A stretch of 64,000 bases of DNA from JBFGFX01 sp965232455 (GTDB lineage Bacteria; Pseudomonadota; Gammaproteobacteria; Steroidobacterales; Woeseiaceae), in assembly GCA_965232455.1 (NCBI GenBank), contig OZ246981.1:1612001-1676000 (forward strand). The letters run 5' to 3'. The notes under the pieces are model-generated. The model was not told where the DNA came from and searched no databases. It was given only the letters and a program-made list of their open reading frames with translations. Every line of letters begins with the position of its first letter. Positions within the stretch are counted from its first letter, which is position 1. The position numbers and the translations under genes are program-made. Below, piece after piece: positions 22,675 through 32,198 of this stretch.

Positions 22675-23289
22675 CTAGAACCGCCAACCAATCGTCAGGC
22701 TGTACACCATCGGGTCGATCTCAACCGTCTCCAGAGCCGCTCCGTCTACCTCGGCGTCGGTTTCGATGTTGATCCAACGGGCGTCGACGTTGAAGAACAT
22801 GTTCTCGTTGATGTCGTAGTCGAATCCCAACTGGGCGGCAATGCCGAACGAGTCATCGAGGTCGAGGTCCGTGCCGTCCAACGGCCCCGTCGTCTCCTCG
22901 TCAAAGAACACCGTGTAGTTCAATCCGAGGCCCGCATAGGGTTTGAAAGCGCCATCCGTCGGGAAGTGATACTGCAAGCTGACCGTCGGCGGCAGGTGCT
23001 TGGTTTCGCCGACCTTGGTCCCGCCGTCGGCGAGCTCGATGTCGTGACTGAACGGAGTGGCCGCCAGCAACTCCAGCCCGAACGTCGAACTCAACATGTA
23101 AGTACCATTGAAGACCACTGCCGCACCGGAGTCGACAGACGCGATGTCACCGTTATCGGATTTCGGATCGACCATCCCGGCCCCGACACGCAGCAACCAG
23201 TCACCCGCCTCATGGGCGTTGGCAGTCGGACTAAGCACGGCAAGCACGGCTGCCGCTACAGCCAGGGTTTTGCCCGTTCGAATTTGCAT
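22675..23289 (-). CDS. ompW: OmpW-family outer-membrane protein
   Basis: 204 residues from the ATG at 23289, which has GGAG at good spacing; a longer upstream reading frame lacks a signal sequence. The signal peptide ends near ANAHE (~25). The OmpW pattern is present: EAGDWLLRVGAGMVDPKSDNG at the mature N-terminus, LELLAATPFSHDI, HLPPTVSLQYHF, FKPYAGLGLNYTVFFDE, and the C-terminal strand YSLTIGWRF ending in Phe. OmpW forms an eight-stranded barrel with a hydrophobic channel for small lipophilic compounds. It is divergent from the BamA/TamA-like gene across 23290-23565. Confidence 0.9.
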   Translation of the reverse strand: MQIRTGKTLAVAAAVLAVLSPTANAHEAGDWLLRVGAGMVDPKSDNGDIASVDSGAAVVFNGTYMLSSTFGLELLAATPFSHDIELADGGTKVGETKHLPPTVSLQYHFPTDGAFKPYAGLGLNYTVFFDEETTGPLDGTDLDLDDSFGIAAQLGFDYDINENMFFNVDARWINIETDAEVDGAALETVEIDPMVYSLTIGWRF

Positions 23290-23565
23290 TACTTTCACTC
23301 CATTCCTTCCACAAAAATAGCCGGCCATGGCCGGCGACGGAGGCAATCCTGAGGGTGTTGCCGGTCTCCTTGAATCAGCGGCAGTACGTAACGGGTTGCG
23401 GTAAATACTGGCTTCAGAATTAGGCACGGCGCCGCTATGCTGCCAGTGACTTCACGTTCAATCGTCAACGGCGGCGGGCGCCGCCCCTCTGCGCACACCC
23501 GGCCATCGTCCATCCTGAGACATCGGTGATTGCGCCGCCGGTCTTCGCCGCGCAGAATTCGCCCC

Positions 23566-25224
23566 ATGCGCCGCGTCACCACCCTCTTCGCCGTCTGCTT
23601 GCTGGCCGCGGTCACCGTCTCGCCCGGCCACGCTGCCGTTGGCCTCAACCCGCACGGCGATGTGGAATCGGGTGAGCTTCCCAGCGACGCTGAACTCGAA
23701 GCCATGGGGGCGGTCATCGGCAACATCACCCTGGTCCGCGACAACGTTTTCGACACCTCCAAACGCGGCGAACATTACGCGCTTTACGTATTGGCCAATC
23801 GTTGGCATGTCGTCACCAGAGAGGCGGTCATCCGGTCCCAGCTCCTGATTCAGCCGGGAGACCCCTACTCGCGTCGGTTGCTCGACGAATCGGCGCGCGT
23901 GCTGCGCCGGAACCGTTACCTGTTCGACGTCACCGTCAAGCCGGACGCCTACCGCGACGGGGTTGTCGATGTCGTCGTCTGGACCCGGGACGTGTGGACG
24001 TTGATTCCCGACGTCTCGTTTTCGCGGACCGGCGGCGAAGACAAATGGCGGGTAGGAATCATCGAGAACAATTTGTTGGGACTGGGCACCAAGGTGAAGC
24101 TCACGTACGAGGAAAACGTCGATCGGGACATCGCCGTTTTCGAGATCAACGACCAAAACCTGTTGCGTACCCGCGCCGATCTGTTGCTGCAATTCGCCGA
24201 CAGCTCCGACGGCGGCGCCGAACGGTTCCGGTTGCAGAGACCCTTTTTCGCGCTGGACACGCGCTGGTCGGCCGGCGTCGAGCTCAACAACAGGGACTTC
24301 GAGAACCGGTTCTTCGATCTCGGCAACGAAGCGGCCGAATATCGTCAGGAAAGCGATTATTACGCGGTATTCGGCGGCCTTTCGAGCGGCTTGCGGGACG
24401 GCTGGGTCAGGCGCTGGACCGCCGGTCTCGTCTACGACGACAATCAATTCGGAGCGGCGCTGGAACCCGAGTTCCCCGCGCTGATCCCCGCAAGCCGTCG
24501 CCTCGTTTATCCGTTTGTCGGCTTCGAGATGATCGAAGACGACTATCGAACCGCGGAAAACCGCGATCAGATGGAACGAACCGAAGACTTTCTGCTGGGC
24601 ACGCGCTTTTCCGCCACGCTCGGCTTCGCAAGCGAGAGTTTCGACTCCGATCGCGATGCCCTGCTCTATTGGGCGAATTTCAGCCGCGGCTTCGGTTCCA
24701 TCGAGAAAAAGGCGTTGCTGTTGTCTACCGCGCTCAGCGGCCGTGTCGATGACGGCGATGCGGCCAATACCCTGTTTTCATTGAGCGCCCGTTATTACAG
24801 CCAGCAGTCCAAGAAGCGGCTGTTCTTCATGTCCGTACAAGGCGCCTGGGGCAGCGATCTGGACCTGGAAAACCAGCAGCTGCTGGGGGGGACGAGCGGC
24901 TTACGCGGCTATCCGTTGCGTTATCAGAGCGGCGACTCCCGATTTCTGTTTTCCGTCGAGCAACGCTATTTCACCGACTGGTACCCGTTCCGCCTCGTTC
25001 GCATCGGTTTTGCCGCCTTTGCCGATGCCGGGCGCACCTGGGGTGAAAACGCGCTGGGCAACGATTCCGTGGGCTGGTTGACGGACGTGGGCGTTGGGCT
25101 GCGACTCGCACCTACCCGCTCCAGCGCACGCGAGATCTACCACATCGATCTGGCGTTTCCGCTGGACGGCGATTCAAGCATCGACAGCGTGCAGCTGATT
25201 CTCGAGGCGAAACGGAATTTCTGA
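23566..25224 (+). CDS. BamA/TamA-like Omp85 barrel protein with POTRA-like segment
   Basis: 552 residues from ATG 23566, giving a clean signal peptide (MRRVTTLFAVCLLAAVTVSPGHA); the frame is open 12 codons further. Residues ~60-150 contain a POTRA-like unit (REAVIRSQLLIQPGDPYSRRLLDESARVLRRNRYLFDVTVKP), then a linker with VWTRDVWTLIPDVSF and a C-terminal barrel including LLGGTSGLRGYPLRYQSGDSRFLFSVEQRYF, the Omp85 VRGY/F-type motif (here LRGY), and a terminal aromatic residue. Omp85 proteins insert or translocate outer-membrane or surface proteins. It is shorter than BamA (one or two POTRA rather than five), nearer to surface-antigen or patatin-associated variants, without an attached effector domain. 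Confidence 0.8.
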   Translation: MRRVTTLFAVCLLAAVTVSPGHAAVGLNPHGDVESGELPSDAELEAMGAVIGNITLVRDNVFDTSKRGEHYALYVLANRWHVVTREAVIRSQLLIQPGDPYSRRLLDESARVLRRNRYLFDVTVKPDAYRDGVVDVVVWTRDVWTLIPDVSFSRTGGEDKWRVGIIENNLLGLGTKVKLTYEENVDRDIAVFEINDQNLLRTRADLLLQFADSSDGGAERFRLQRPFFALDTRWSAGVELNNRDFENRFFDLGNEAAEYRQESDYYAVFGGLSSGLRDGWVRRWTAGLVYDDNQFGAALEPEFPALIPASRRLVYPFVGFEMIEDDYRTAENRDQMERTEDFLLGTRFSATLGFASESFDSDRDALLYWANFSRGFGSIEKKALLLSTALSGRVDDGDAANTLFSLSARYYSQQSKKRLFFMSVQGAWGSDLDLENQQLLGGTSGLRGYPLRYQSGDSRFLFSVEQRYFTDWYPFRLVRIGFAAFADAGRTWGENALGNDSVGWLTDVGVGLRLAPTRSSAREIYHIDLAFPLDGDSSIDSVQLILEAKRNF

Positions 25225-25428
25225 CGGCCGAGGGCGCCCGTCAGGACGAGCGTCGTCGGATTCCCCGCGACAGCCGGGCCATCTGCACTCGAAGGCGCCG
25301 GGCTTGACGTGCCGAATGCGGTCTTGAATATTACCAATTGGAATAAGTCAGATGCGCCCTTTTTCGCATATCCTGCATCTAGCCTTGATCCAACACCAAG
25401 AATTAAACCTCCCGGGGGTGTCGTCCTT

Positions 25429-27201
25429 ATGAAATTGTTGACTATCGGAATTACGGCCGTGCTTGCTCTGATCACGCTGTCGTCCGCGCACGCGGACACC
25501 GATTGGGTCGAAACAAGCAATGCGCACGCTCAAATCGTGCTTGAGAGCATCTCCCGATTCAGCCCGGAGAGCGCCGGCGGCATCGGCGTCGACGGCCTGG
25601 ACGAGGAGATATTCGACAACCGGGAGGGCGTTTACGAACGAGGCATCGCCGAATCGGAGCGACTGCTGGCGGAGCTGAATATACGGCTGGCCGAAGCGTC
25701 GCACCCCAAGGTGCGGCAGGATCTCGGCATTCTGATACAGGCGGTCGAAGACAACATCCGCAGCGCCAAACTCAATCGCAAACACCTCTTGCCGTATCAG
25801 AATCTGAGCCAGACGGTCTTCCAGGGCGTACGTGCGCTGATCGATCCGCAGGTATCAGCGGACCGTTACCCCGCGGCAATCGTCCGCATCAAACGCTACG
25901 CGGGACTCGAGGACGGCTACGAGCCGGTCGCGGAACTCGCCAAGGCCCGTACCCGCGAGCGATTCGAGGTCGAAGGCCTGCAAGGCCCGTTCCGCGGCGA
26001 GGTCGAACAGGACCTCGAGCGAAGCGAAACCTTCATCAACGGCATCGAACAGCTGCTGTCGGGAACCGAACTCACCGGCTGGCGGGAACCCTACGCCGTG
26101 CTCGCCGAACAGCTGCGTGACTACAGTCAGTGGGTCCGGGAAGAGATTCTGCCGAAAAGTCGCGACGACTTCCGTATGCCCGCGGAATTGTACGCGGACG
26201 CCTTGAGGAACTGGGGTGTCGCGGATTCCCCGGAACAACTCATTCAGACCGCCGCGCAAGGTTACATGGACATCCGCAACGAGATGGAGGTCATCGGCGC
26301 ACTGGTCGCGGATGAAAAAGGCTACGAATCCCAGGACTACCGTCACGTCATTCGCTGGCTGAAGGAAGACGGCCGGATAGACGGCGACCAACTCCTCGAC
26401 CGGTATCGGTCCGTGCTCGGTGAGATCGAAAAGATCATCGTCGACAATCGCATTATCAGCCTGCCCGACCGGGATGCGGGTATCCGTATCGCGTCCGCCG
26501 CGGAAACCGCGGCGCAGCCCGCACCGCATCTGGATATTCCGCGCCTGCTGGGAAACACCGGCGAGTTCCCGTACTTCGTCATCCCGCTGATCGAGCGGAA
26601 CGAGGACGGGAGCTGGCCGGAATCGGACGACACCTACGAGGCCGGCGCATGGACGCTGACCGCGCACGAAGCGCGGCCGGGTCACGAGATGCAGTTTTCG
26701 AGCATGATCGAGGCCGGTGTTTCGACCACACGCGCCATTTTTGCGTTCAACAGCGCGAACGCGGAAGGCTGGGGACTCTATGCGGAGGCGATCACCAAAC
26801 CCTACATGCCGCTGGAGGGTCAGCTCATCAGCTTGCAGTACCGTCTGATGCGCGCTGCGCGGATGTTCCTCGATCCGATGTTGAATCTCGGTCTGATCAG
26901 TCCGGAGGAAGCCAAGAGCCTCATGATCGAAGACGTGGGCATCAGCGAAAGCTGGGCGCAAAACGAGATCGAGCGCTACACCTACCGCATCCCCGGGCAG
27001 GCGACGGCCTACTACTACGGCTATACGAAGCTACAGGCATTACGGACCCAGACGGAGCTCGCGCTGCGGGACCACTTCGATCAGCAGGCGTTTCACGATT
27101 TCATCCTGGCGCAGGGATTGTTGCCGCCCGACATCCTGAAACGAGCGGTTCTGGACGAGTTCGTGCCATCGCAGCGGAAAGCAACGGTCGGGGACGACTG
27201 A
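25429..27201 (+). CDS. DUF885 family exported metallopeptidase-like protein
   Basis: 590 residues from ATG 25429 with GGGGGTG upstream; signal peptide ends AHAD (~23). The DUF885 domain fills the rest. The family's zinc-site motif HExxxGH is present as H413-E414...H419 (AHEARPGHEMQFS), followed by EGWGLYAE, which contributes the third ligand, and by the C-terminal IPGQATAYYYGYTKLQALR segment. DUF885 proteins resemble M32/thermolysin-clan (gluzincin) carboxypeptidases and are common in gammaproteobacteria with many TonB receptors. Probably periplasmic. It converges with the YHS-domain gene; a GC palindrome (27289-27306) lies between. Confidence 0.88.
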   Translation: MKLLTIGITAVLALITLSSAHADTDWVETSNAHAQIVLESISRFSPESAGGIGVDGLDEEIFDNREGVYERGIAESERLLAELNIRLAEASHPKVRQDLGILIQAVEDNIRSAKLNRKHLLPYQNLSQTVFQGVRALIDPQVSADRYPAAIVRIKRYAGLEDGYEPVAELAKARTRERFEVEGLQGPFRGEVEQDLERSETFINGIEQLLSGTELTGWREPYAVLAEQLRDYSQWVREEILPKSRDDFRMPAELYADALRNWGVADSPEQLIQTAAQGYMDIRNEMEVIGALVADEKGYESQDYRHVIRWLKEDGRIDGDQLLDRYRSVLGEIEKIIVDNRIISLPDRDAGIRIASAAETAAQPAPHLDIPRLLGNTGEFPYFVIPLIERNEDGSWPESDDTYEAGAWTLTAHEARPGHEMQFSSMIEAGVSTTRAIFAFNSANAEGWGLYAEAITKPYMPLEGQLISLQYRLMRAARMFLDPMLNLGLISPEEAKSLMIEDVGISESWAQNEIERYTYRIPGQATAYYYGYTKLQALRTQTELALRDHFDQQAFHDFILAQGLLPPDILKRAVLDEFVPSQRKATVGDD

Positions 27202-27288
27202 CCGCCCGCAAAAGCGCCGGGCAGACTGGAAGCAGGATGCCGACGGCCGATAGAGGCCGCCTACACGCCGGCAATACGCGTTGCTCGG

Positions 27289-27306
27289 CGCGCCGCTAGC
27301 GGCGCG
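27289..27306. repeat. GC palindrome at the YHS gene stop codon
   Basis: CGCGCCGC-TA-GCGGCGCG, a perfect 18-bp palindrome overlapping the YHS stop codon (27296-27298) between convergent genes. Confidence 0.5.
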
Positions 27307-27763
27307 TGGCCCAATTCTGCTCGGATCGTTCGACGGAGCCCTGCGGAATCGCCGCAACCCAGCTGTCGCGGACGTTTTTGTCCGCGAACAGGTACAAGCT
27401 TCCGTTTTCCACGTGCCACGCCTCCGGGTCGGAGTCCGCGGTGAAACCCTTGCTGACGGCGAAGGCGCAGAAACCGCCGAACTGCGGCGCGTAAGCGGCC
27501 GGGTCGGCTGCAAAACGATTTTTGTTTTCCTCGTTTGCGAAGTACCAAACGGCATCGCCCCAGGTGTAGCTAATGCTGTCTTTCCCCTTCACGGCCGAGC
27601 CGTTGTCAAGATACCCGACCGGGTCGTAGCCGTGAAGGGCCGCCCCGGAATCGGTGTTCGTCTCGCCCCACCAGCCCCAGGCGACCGGCGACACTTTGTT
27701 TGTCGTGAGGAAAGCGACGACTCCAATCGCTATGACGATAAGTGCAAGTGCGGCGTATTTCAT
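27296..27763 (-). CDS. YHS domain-containing exported protein
   Basis: 155 residues from ATG 27763; the upstream extension overlaps the SRPBCC gene and is not signal-like. An N-terminal hydrophobic segment (~3-22) is a signal peptide or anchor. The YHS-type domain shows ALHGYDPVGYLDNGSAVKGKDSISYTWGDAVWYFANEENKNRFAADPAAYAPQFGGFCAFAVSKG, the usual form in small periplasmic YHS proteins thought to bind metal. The C-terminal SWVAAIPQGSVERSEQNW is also family-typical. It follows the ArsR-SRPBCC pair by about 38 bases on the same strand. Confidence 0.85.
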   Translation of the reverse strand: MKYAALALIVIAIGVVAFLTTNKVSPVAWGWWGETNTDSGAALHGYDPVGYLDNGSAVKGKDSISYTWGDAVWYFANEENKNRFAADPAAYAPQFGGFCAFAVSKGFTADSDPEAWHVENGSLYLFADKNVRDSWVAAIPQGSVERSEQNWATRR

Positions 27764-27801
27764 CTTGAATCTCCGAATGAATAATCGCGTCCGGCCGTCG
27801 C

Positions 27802-28233
27802 CTAGCCGGCGACCAGAAAACGTTGGAGTTCCGCCAGGCAGGCGTCCCAACCGCCTCTGTGGTTATCGCAGGTCGTCTCGGTCTCGAATCGCTCGTGCGT
27901 TAGCCGAACGGTTGTGACGTTCGCTTCTTCGTCGAAGTGAACGGTGACCAGGGTCTCAGGATCGGGAAACGCGCTGCAGTGCCAGGTCATGACAATTTTT
28001 CGTTCGGGAACGATTTCCTTGAACACACCTTTCGTCACGTAAACGGCGCCGTCCCCCATGCGCACTTCGATCGAATACTCGCCGTCTACCGCAAACTCCA
28101 TGGACACGATGGGCTTCGACGCCGCCATTGGCGCAAACCAGGACGAAAACGCCTCGGCCGTCGTCCAGGCCGCAAAAACCTCGGCAACAGGACGCGCAAT
28201 TTCGACGTCCATCTGGATTCGTAAGGGATTCAC
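27802..28233 (-). CDS. SRPBCC (AHSA1-like) domain protein
   Basis: 143 residues. The START/AHSA1 fold is evident: VEIARPVAEVFAAWTTAEAFSSWFAPM at the N-terminus, GVFKEIVPERKIVMTWHC in the middle, and a C-terminal helix beginning DNHRGGWDACLAELQRFL. Such proteins bind hydrophobic ligands and are often paired with an ArsR-type regulator. The start is GTG at 28233, overlapping the regulator stop as GTGA, so translation is coupled. Ligand unknown. Confidence 0.88.
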   Translation of the reverse strand: MNPLRIQMDVEIARPVAEVFAAWTTAEAFSSWFAPMAASKPIVSMEFAVDGEYSIEVRMGDGAVYVTKGVFKEIVPERKIVMTWHCSAFPDPETLVTVHFDEEANVTTVRLTHERFETETTCDNHRGGWDACLAELQRFLVAG

Positions 28234-28559
28234 CGGCCTTGCTCCAGCGACGTTTTGAGCTTCTGCAGGTTTTCATGCCAAAACGGGACGTAGTGCGTCA
28301 TCCACCGAATGGCCTGGTTCATTGCCGCTCTGTTTATCGATATGCGGTGATAGCTGCCGTCGACATCGCGGGTGACAAGGCCGGCAGCCTCCAGTTTCTT
28401 GATGTGCTTGGAGACCGCGTTCAGCGAAACCGCGTGCGGCGCCGCGAGTTCGACCACCGTTTTCGGGCGTTCATTGACCCGTTCGAGTATGGACCGACGC
28501 AGCGGGTGTGAGAGCGCCGCAAAAACATCGTCCAGGTTTTCGGAGGATTCAGCGTTCAT
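28230..28559 (-). CDS. ArsR-family transcriptional regulator
   Basis: 109 residues from ATG 28559. The winged helix-turn-helix spans ~7-85: DDVFAALSHPLRRSILERVNERPKTVVELAAPHAVSLNAVSKHIKKLEAAGLVTRDVDGSYHRISIN. No cysteine-rich metal site (CxC) is seen, which fits the subgroup that sits in front of SRPBCC genes. The C-terminal MNQAIRWMTHYVPFWHENLQKL is the usual tail of that subgroup. It overlaps the SRPBCC gene by four bases and probably represses this small operon. Confidence 0.9.
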   Translation of the reverse strand: MNAESSENLDDVFAALSHPLRRSILERVNERPKTVVELAAPHAVSLNAVSKHIKKLEAAGLVTRDVDGSYHRISINRAAMNQAIRWMTHYVPFWHENLQKLKTSLEQGR

Positions 28560-28735
28560 GCGCAGCGCAGCATACCGTCCAGACAACCGACATTCAACCT
28601 TTTGGTTGAATTCTCTCGACGATCGATATCACCGGGATTCGAGGCCGGACCGCACACCGCCCGTCCTCGCGGCGGCTCTCCGGCGCCGGCCGAGATCACG
28701 GAAGCCGCCCGCCGGGACGAGCGACGTCAAATGTG

Positions 28736-30037
28736 CTACCCCGCCCGTCGCTGTCGCCGTGACGCCCGTTTCGGTTGGTCGCCGCGTTTTTGCGGCGGTC
28801 TACCGCGCTCTTTCGGAGACCCGCCGCGTCGTTTTTTTCCGGCACGGGCGGGCCGCGCGGCTGGACGTGCCGAACGGCCCGCCTGGACCGGCTCCGCCTT
28901 GATCCGCGGGTCCACCTCGTAGCCCGGCAGGATACGGCGGTCGATTTTGCGTTTGAGTAATTTCTCGATTCCTAGAAGGAGTTTCTGCTCATCAATACAG
29001 ACCAGGGAAACCGCCGATCCTTTCTGTCCCGCCCGCGCGGTACGCCCTATCCGGTGCACGTAGTCTTCCGGCACGTGCGGCAACTCGTAGTTGACCACAT
29101 GCGGCAGACGTTCAATGTCCAGACCGCGTGCCGCAATGTCGGTCGCAACCAGCACTCTGACCGTGCCGGCCTTGAATTCCTTGAGCGCCCGCGTGCGCGC
29201 CCCCTGGGACTTGTTGCCATGGATAGCGGCGGTGTTCAGACCGTCAGCGGTAAGCTGGCCGGCGAGACGATTGGCGCCGTGTTTGGTGCGGGTGAAAACG
29301 AGCACCTGCCGCCAGTTCTCATTGCCGATCAGGTGCGAGAGCAGCTCTCGCTTGCGCCGCTTGTCGACGGGGTAAACAACCTGCGTGATGCGCTCCGCGG
29401 CGGTGTTTCGCGGAGCGACCTGCACTTCGGCGGGCTCGTTGAGCATACCGGCGGCGAGCTTACGGATGTCGTCGGAAAACGTCGCGGAAAACAGCAGGTT
29501 CTGACGATCCTTGGGCAGGGCCTTCAAAACCTTCCGGATATCGCGGATGAATCCCATATCGAGCATCCGGTCCGCTTCGTCCAGGACCAGTATTTCTATC
29601 TTCGACAGGTCTATTGTGCCTTGTTGCATGTGATCCAGGAGTCGCCCGGGCGTGGCCACGACCACGTCGACCCCTTTGCGCAACCTGGCGATTTGGGTGT
29701 TAATGCTGACGCCGCCAAAAATCACGGCCGCCCGAAACGGCAGCCTGCTTCCGTAGTCGCGGACGCTTTCGCCGATCTGCGCGGCCAGTTCGCGCGTCGG
29801 CGTCAGAATCAGGGCGCGTACGCTCCGCCGATTGGTCGGCGATGTCTGCAGATGCTGCAACATCGGCAGCGTAAACCCGGCGGTTTTGCCGGTGCCCGTC
29901 TGCGCACCGGCAAGTACGTCGCGTCCGTCGAGAATGAGGGGAATAACCTGCTGCTGGATCGGGGTCGCTTCCGCGTAACCCTGTTGTTCGACCGCACGCA
30001 GCAGTTCGGCCGTCAGGCCGAGCTGATTGAATAACAT
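28736..30037 (-). CDS. rhlE: DEAD-box RNA helicase, RhlE-like
   Basis: 433 residues. All helicase motifs are present: Q-motif GYAEATPIQQQ, Walker A AQTGTGKT, PTRELA, GG, TPGR, DEAD (VLDEADRMLDMGF), SAT, then ARGLDIERLPHVVNYELP and HRIGRTAR. The RLLDHMQQGTIDLSKIEILVLDEADRMLDMGFIRDIRKVL segment is typical of the RhlE subgroup. The C-terminus (~375-433) is a lysine/arginine/proline-rich tail for RNA binding. RhlE helicases remodel rRNA and mRNA, often in the cold. The region upstream (30038-30347) is long enough for a sizeable leader. Confidence 0.93.
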   Translation of the reverse strand: MLFNQLGLTAELLRAVEQQGYAEATPIQQQVIPLILDGRDVLAGAQTGTGKTAGFTLPMLQHLQTSPTNRRSVRALILTPTRELAAQIGESVRDYGSRLPFRAAVIFGGVSINTQIARLRKGVDVVVATPGRLLDHMQQGTIDLSKIEILVLDEADRMLDMGFIRDIRKVLKALPKDRQNLLFSATFSDDIRKLAAGMLNEPAEVQVAPRNTAAERITQVVYPVDKRRKRELLSHLIGNENWRQVLVFTRTKHGANRLAGQLTADGLNTAAIHGNKSQGARTRALKEFKAGTVRVLVATDIAARGLDIERLPHVVNYELPHVPEDYVHRIGRTARAGQKGSAVSLVCIDEQKLLLGIEKLLKRKIDRRILPGYEVDPRIKAEPVQAGRSARPAARPARAGKKRRGGSPKERGRPPQKRGDQPKRASRRQRRAG

Positions 30038-30347
30038 TGGAATCCTTGCTCCAGAGTCGCCTGATCCGCTGCCAGTGATGCTGCGCGGGTTCGGTCCAGG
30101 CTGGAATTTTGGGGTGGCTCCGGAAGCCGCCGTATTGCGGGCCGGAGTGTGCGGCGCAGACCGAAGTGCGCCAAGACGCGGCGGACTATAACAGAGGCGC
30201 TCGCAAAAGGAAGGGCTGTCGTTCGGTTATTTTCTGAGCAAGTGGTTAATTTTCTGTTCCGGCGATACGCATGAGCTACGCTTGTAAGTACCGGGTCAGA
30301 CTGGAGTACCCAATACCGACAACCTGAAACCACAAGGCGAGCGAACG
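30038..30347. other. Divergent intergenic region, 310 bases
   Basis: Lies between the helicase (minus) and pectinacetylesterase-family (plus) genes. The segment near 30215-30255 is AT-rich and could carry promoters. I see no strong inverted repeat or small gene. Confidence 0.5.
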
Positions 30348-31571
30348 ATGAAAAAAATACTATGCCTGTTGGCAGGCCTCTCTATTCTCTCCGCCCCCAG
30401 CGTCGGCTCGGCGGACGGCAAATACCGGCGCTGGAGCATAGGCCTGAATCGCGTCGCAAAAAACGAGTTGATCGATGCGGGGGTCAACAAGTACGTCGGC
30501 CAATTTCGGCCCGTCGCGACACTCGATGCCGGCGACGGCTGGACCCGTCACCTGTACGGCGCCAACTTCGACAGCGGACCTCTGTGTATCGCCGGCACGC
30601 CGTATTCGGTGTACACGAAAATCAAAAATCCGCGCAAACTGTTGATCATGCATCAAGGCGGCGGCGCCTGTTGGCAGGATTTCTATTTCTGTAACATACT
30701 CGCCGAAGCACAAGGTCCGCCTCCGCCGCCAACCGGACTGTGGACCGATGCGTCTTCTCCGGAGACGGGCAGCATCCGCAATCCGCTCGCCGACTATTCC
30801 ATCGTCTACATGCCCTACTGCGACGGCTCGGTGTTCACCGGCGACAACGACGTCGTCGATCCGAACTTCCCGTTCGGCCCGGTGCGATTCCATCGCGGAC
30901 TCGCCAACGCCACCGCGGGCATGGACATCGCGACAAGAATGTTTCCGCGAGCGCGCAAGATCATGGTTGCCGGCTCGAGTGCCGGTGGTGTCGGTGCGGC
31001 GGCGTTCGCTCCGTTTCTCGCCCGTATGGCGTTCGGTAATTACCGTCAGCTGACGGTGTTCAACGACGCCGGTCCGATAGCAACCAACCCGAACGAAGTG
31101 GCGTCGATTATGGCGCGCGCGGCCGACTGGCGATTCGGCCAGTTTTACCCGCGCAGCTGCACCGATTGCGACGAACTCGGACAGGGTACGGCTATCATCA
31201 AATGGCGGCTAAAGAACGACCGCACAATACGGGAATCGTTTTATTCGACGGACGGCGACGGAACGAACAGGTTCTTTTTGAACGTGCCGACTCAGGAGGC
31301 CTACCGAGCATTGATCGTGGAAGAGCACGGAAAACTCAACGACGCGTTCCCGTGGCGCTACAAGCGATTCATCCGCAGCGGCGACGGTTCACACACGGCA
31401 CTGCAAAACGATCTGTTTTACGTCGGAGCCGCGAATGACGTGCCGCTCTACCGCTGGACGGAAGACTTTCAGAAATCGCCGATCGAAACGCTCATTGACC
31501 GCATTTTCAGGAAGAAAAGAAGCGCCTGGCGCGACCTCGTGGAAGACTTCGAGGCGCTGCCGGCTCCGTAG
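30348..31571 (+). CDS. Pectinacetylesterase-family exported hydrolase
   Basis: 407 residues; signal peptide ~1-22 ending GSAD. The family's oxyanion motif HQGGGACW is at 102-109, the nucleophile elbow is GSSAGG with Ser211, and YMPYCDGSVFTGDN is typical of pectinacetylesterase/Notum-like enzymes. The catalytic His is probably in SGDGSHTAL near the C-terminus. Plant enzymes remove acetyl groups from pectin; bacterial ones are mostly uncharacterised serine esterases, so the substrate is open. The gene stands alone and converges with the OmpA-like gene over a strong hairpin. Confidence 0.85.
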   Translation: MKKILCLLAGLSILSAPSVGSADGKYRRWSIGLNRVAKNELIDAGVNKYVGQFRPVATLDAGDGWTRHLYGANFDSGPLCIAGTPYSVYTKIKNPRKLLIMHQGGGACWQDFYFCNILAEAQGPPPPPTGLWTDASSPETGSIRNPLADYSIVYMPYCDGSVFTGDNDVVDPNFPFGPVRFHRGLANATAGMDIATRMFPRARKIMVAGSSAGGVGAAAFAPFLARMAFGNYRQLTVFNDAGPIATNPNEVASIMARAADWRFGQFYPRSCTDCDELGQGTAIIKWRLKNDRTIRESFYSTDGDGTNRFFLNVPTQEAYRALIVEEHGKLNDAFPWRYKRFIRSGDGSHTALQNDLFYVGAANDVPLYRWTEDFQKSPIETLIDRIFRKKRSAWRDLVEDFEALPAP

Positions 31572-31583
31572 CAACCATGGACT

Positions 31584-31622
31584 GCGGGACGCCCCGCCGC
31601 GCCGGCGATCGAGGCGTCCCGC
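31584..31622. repeat. Hairpin between convergent genes (GGGACG type)
   Basis: GCGGGACGCC / GGCGTCCCGC, a perfect 10-bp stem with a 19-base GC-rich loop between convergent genes. There is no T-tract. The same GGGACG...CGTCCC arms occur at 44612-44660. Confidence 0.6.
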
Positions 31623-31637
31623 CGTTCTCAATATTTA

Positions 31638-32198
31638 CTAGCGCCCAAATCGATACTCGAAGCCCAGCGAAATCACGTCGCTGTCGACGTCATCCAACTC
31701 GTACCGAGTCCAGTCGCCAACCAGCGAAAAGTTCGGCGTGAAGTAGAACTTCGCGCCACCGCCGTAATAGGGATTGCTATCGTCTTCAACCGCGGCGCGG
31801 ATACCGTCAACATCGATGTCCGCATCCCACACGAACACGCCGGCGCGGCCGAAGACCGAAAACTGATCGCTGAGCGGCGCCGCGAGCGTACCGCCGAAGG
31901 TCCAACCGTCGGCCGTCAATTCGGTTAGCGCCGTAACCGCGCCGAGATCGATTCGTTCCTCGAAGGTGCCGAAATCCACATAGCCGGCCTCGATGCCGAA
32001 CGCGTCGTTAAACTTCCAGCCACCGAGGATTCGGAAGGACTCAACGTCGTCATCAACGTCAAAGCCGTCGAAATCTTCATCCAGTGTTGCGGAGCCGATG
32101 CTGCCGGCCACGTAAAATCCGGAGTCCGCCCAGACGGTCGCGGGCAGCAGAAACGCGGCGGAAATCAGGGCCAAACCGGCCTTTTTGTCTAGTGTCAT
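31638..32198 (-). CDS. Outer-membrane beta-barrel protein (OmpA transmembrane-domain-like)
   Basis: 186 residues from ATG 32198, which has AGGTGA at good spacing. Signal peptide ends VWADS (~23). The mature protein has the eight-stranded small-barrel pattern: GFYVAGSIGSATLD, FRILGGWKFNDAFGIEAGYVDFG, TADGWTFGGTLAAPLSDQFSVFGRAGVFVWDADI, NPYYGGGAKFYFTPNFSLVGDWTRYEL, and terminal VISLGFEYRF followed by G-R. Acidic Asp-rich loops suggest cation or stress-related exposure. It has no periplasmic peptidoglycan-binding domain. Confidence 0.87.
   Translation of the reverse strand: MTLDKKAGLALISAAFLLPATVWADSGFYVAGSIGSATLDEDFDGFDVDDDVESFRILGGWKFNDAFGIEAGYVDFGTFEERIDLGAVTALTELTADGWTFGGTLAAPLSDQFSVFGRAGVFVWDADIDVDGIRAAVEDDSNPYYGGGAKFYFTPNFSLVGDWTRYELDDVDSDVISLGFEYRFGR

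Noticed and set aside
22316..22687. Extension of the 150-residue hypothetical gene through the hairpin-rich region.
   Set aside because: Sequence quality changes sharply at ATG 22315, and the extension overlaps the OmpW stop region.
23458..24447. 329-residue open frame antisense to the BamA/TamA-like gene.
   Set aside because: No domain pattern; the sense gene has a signal peptide, POTRA-like segment and Omp85 motif.
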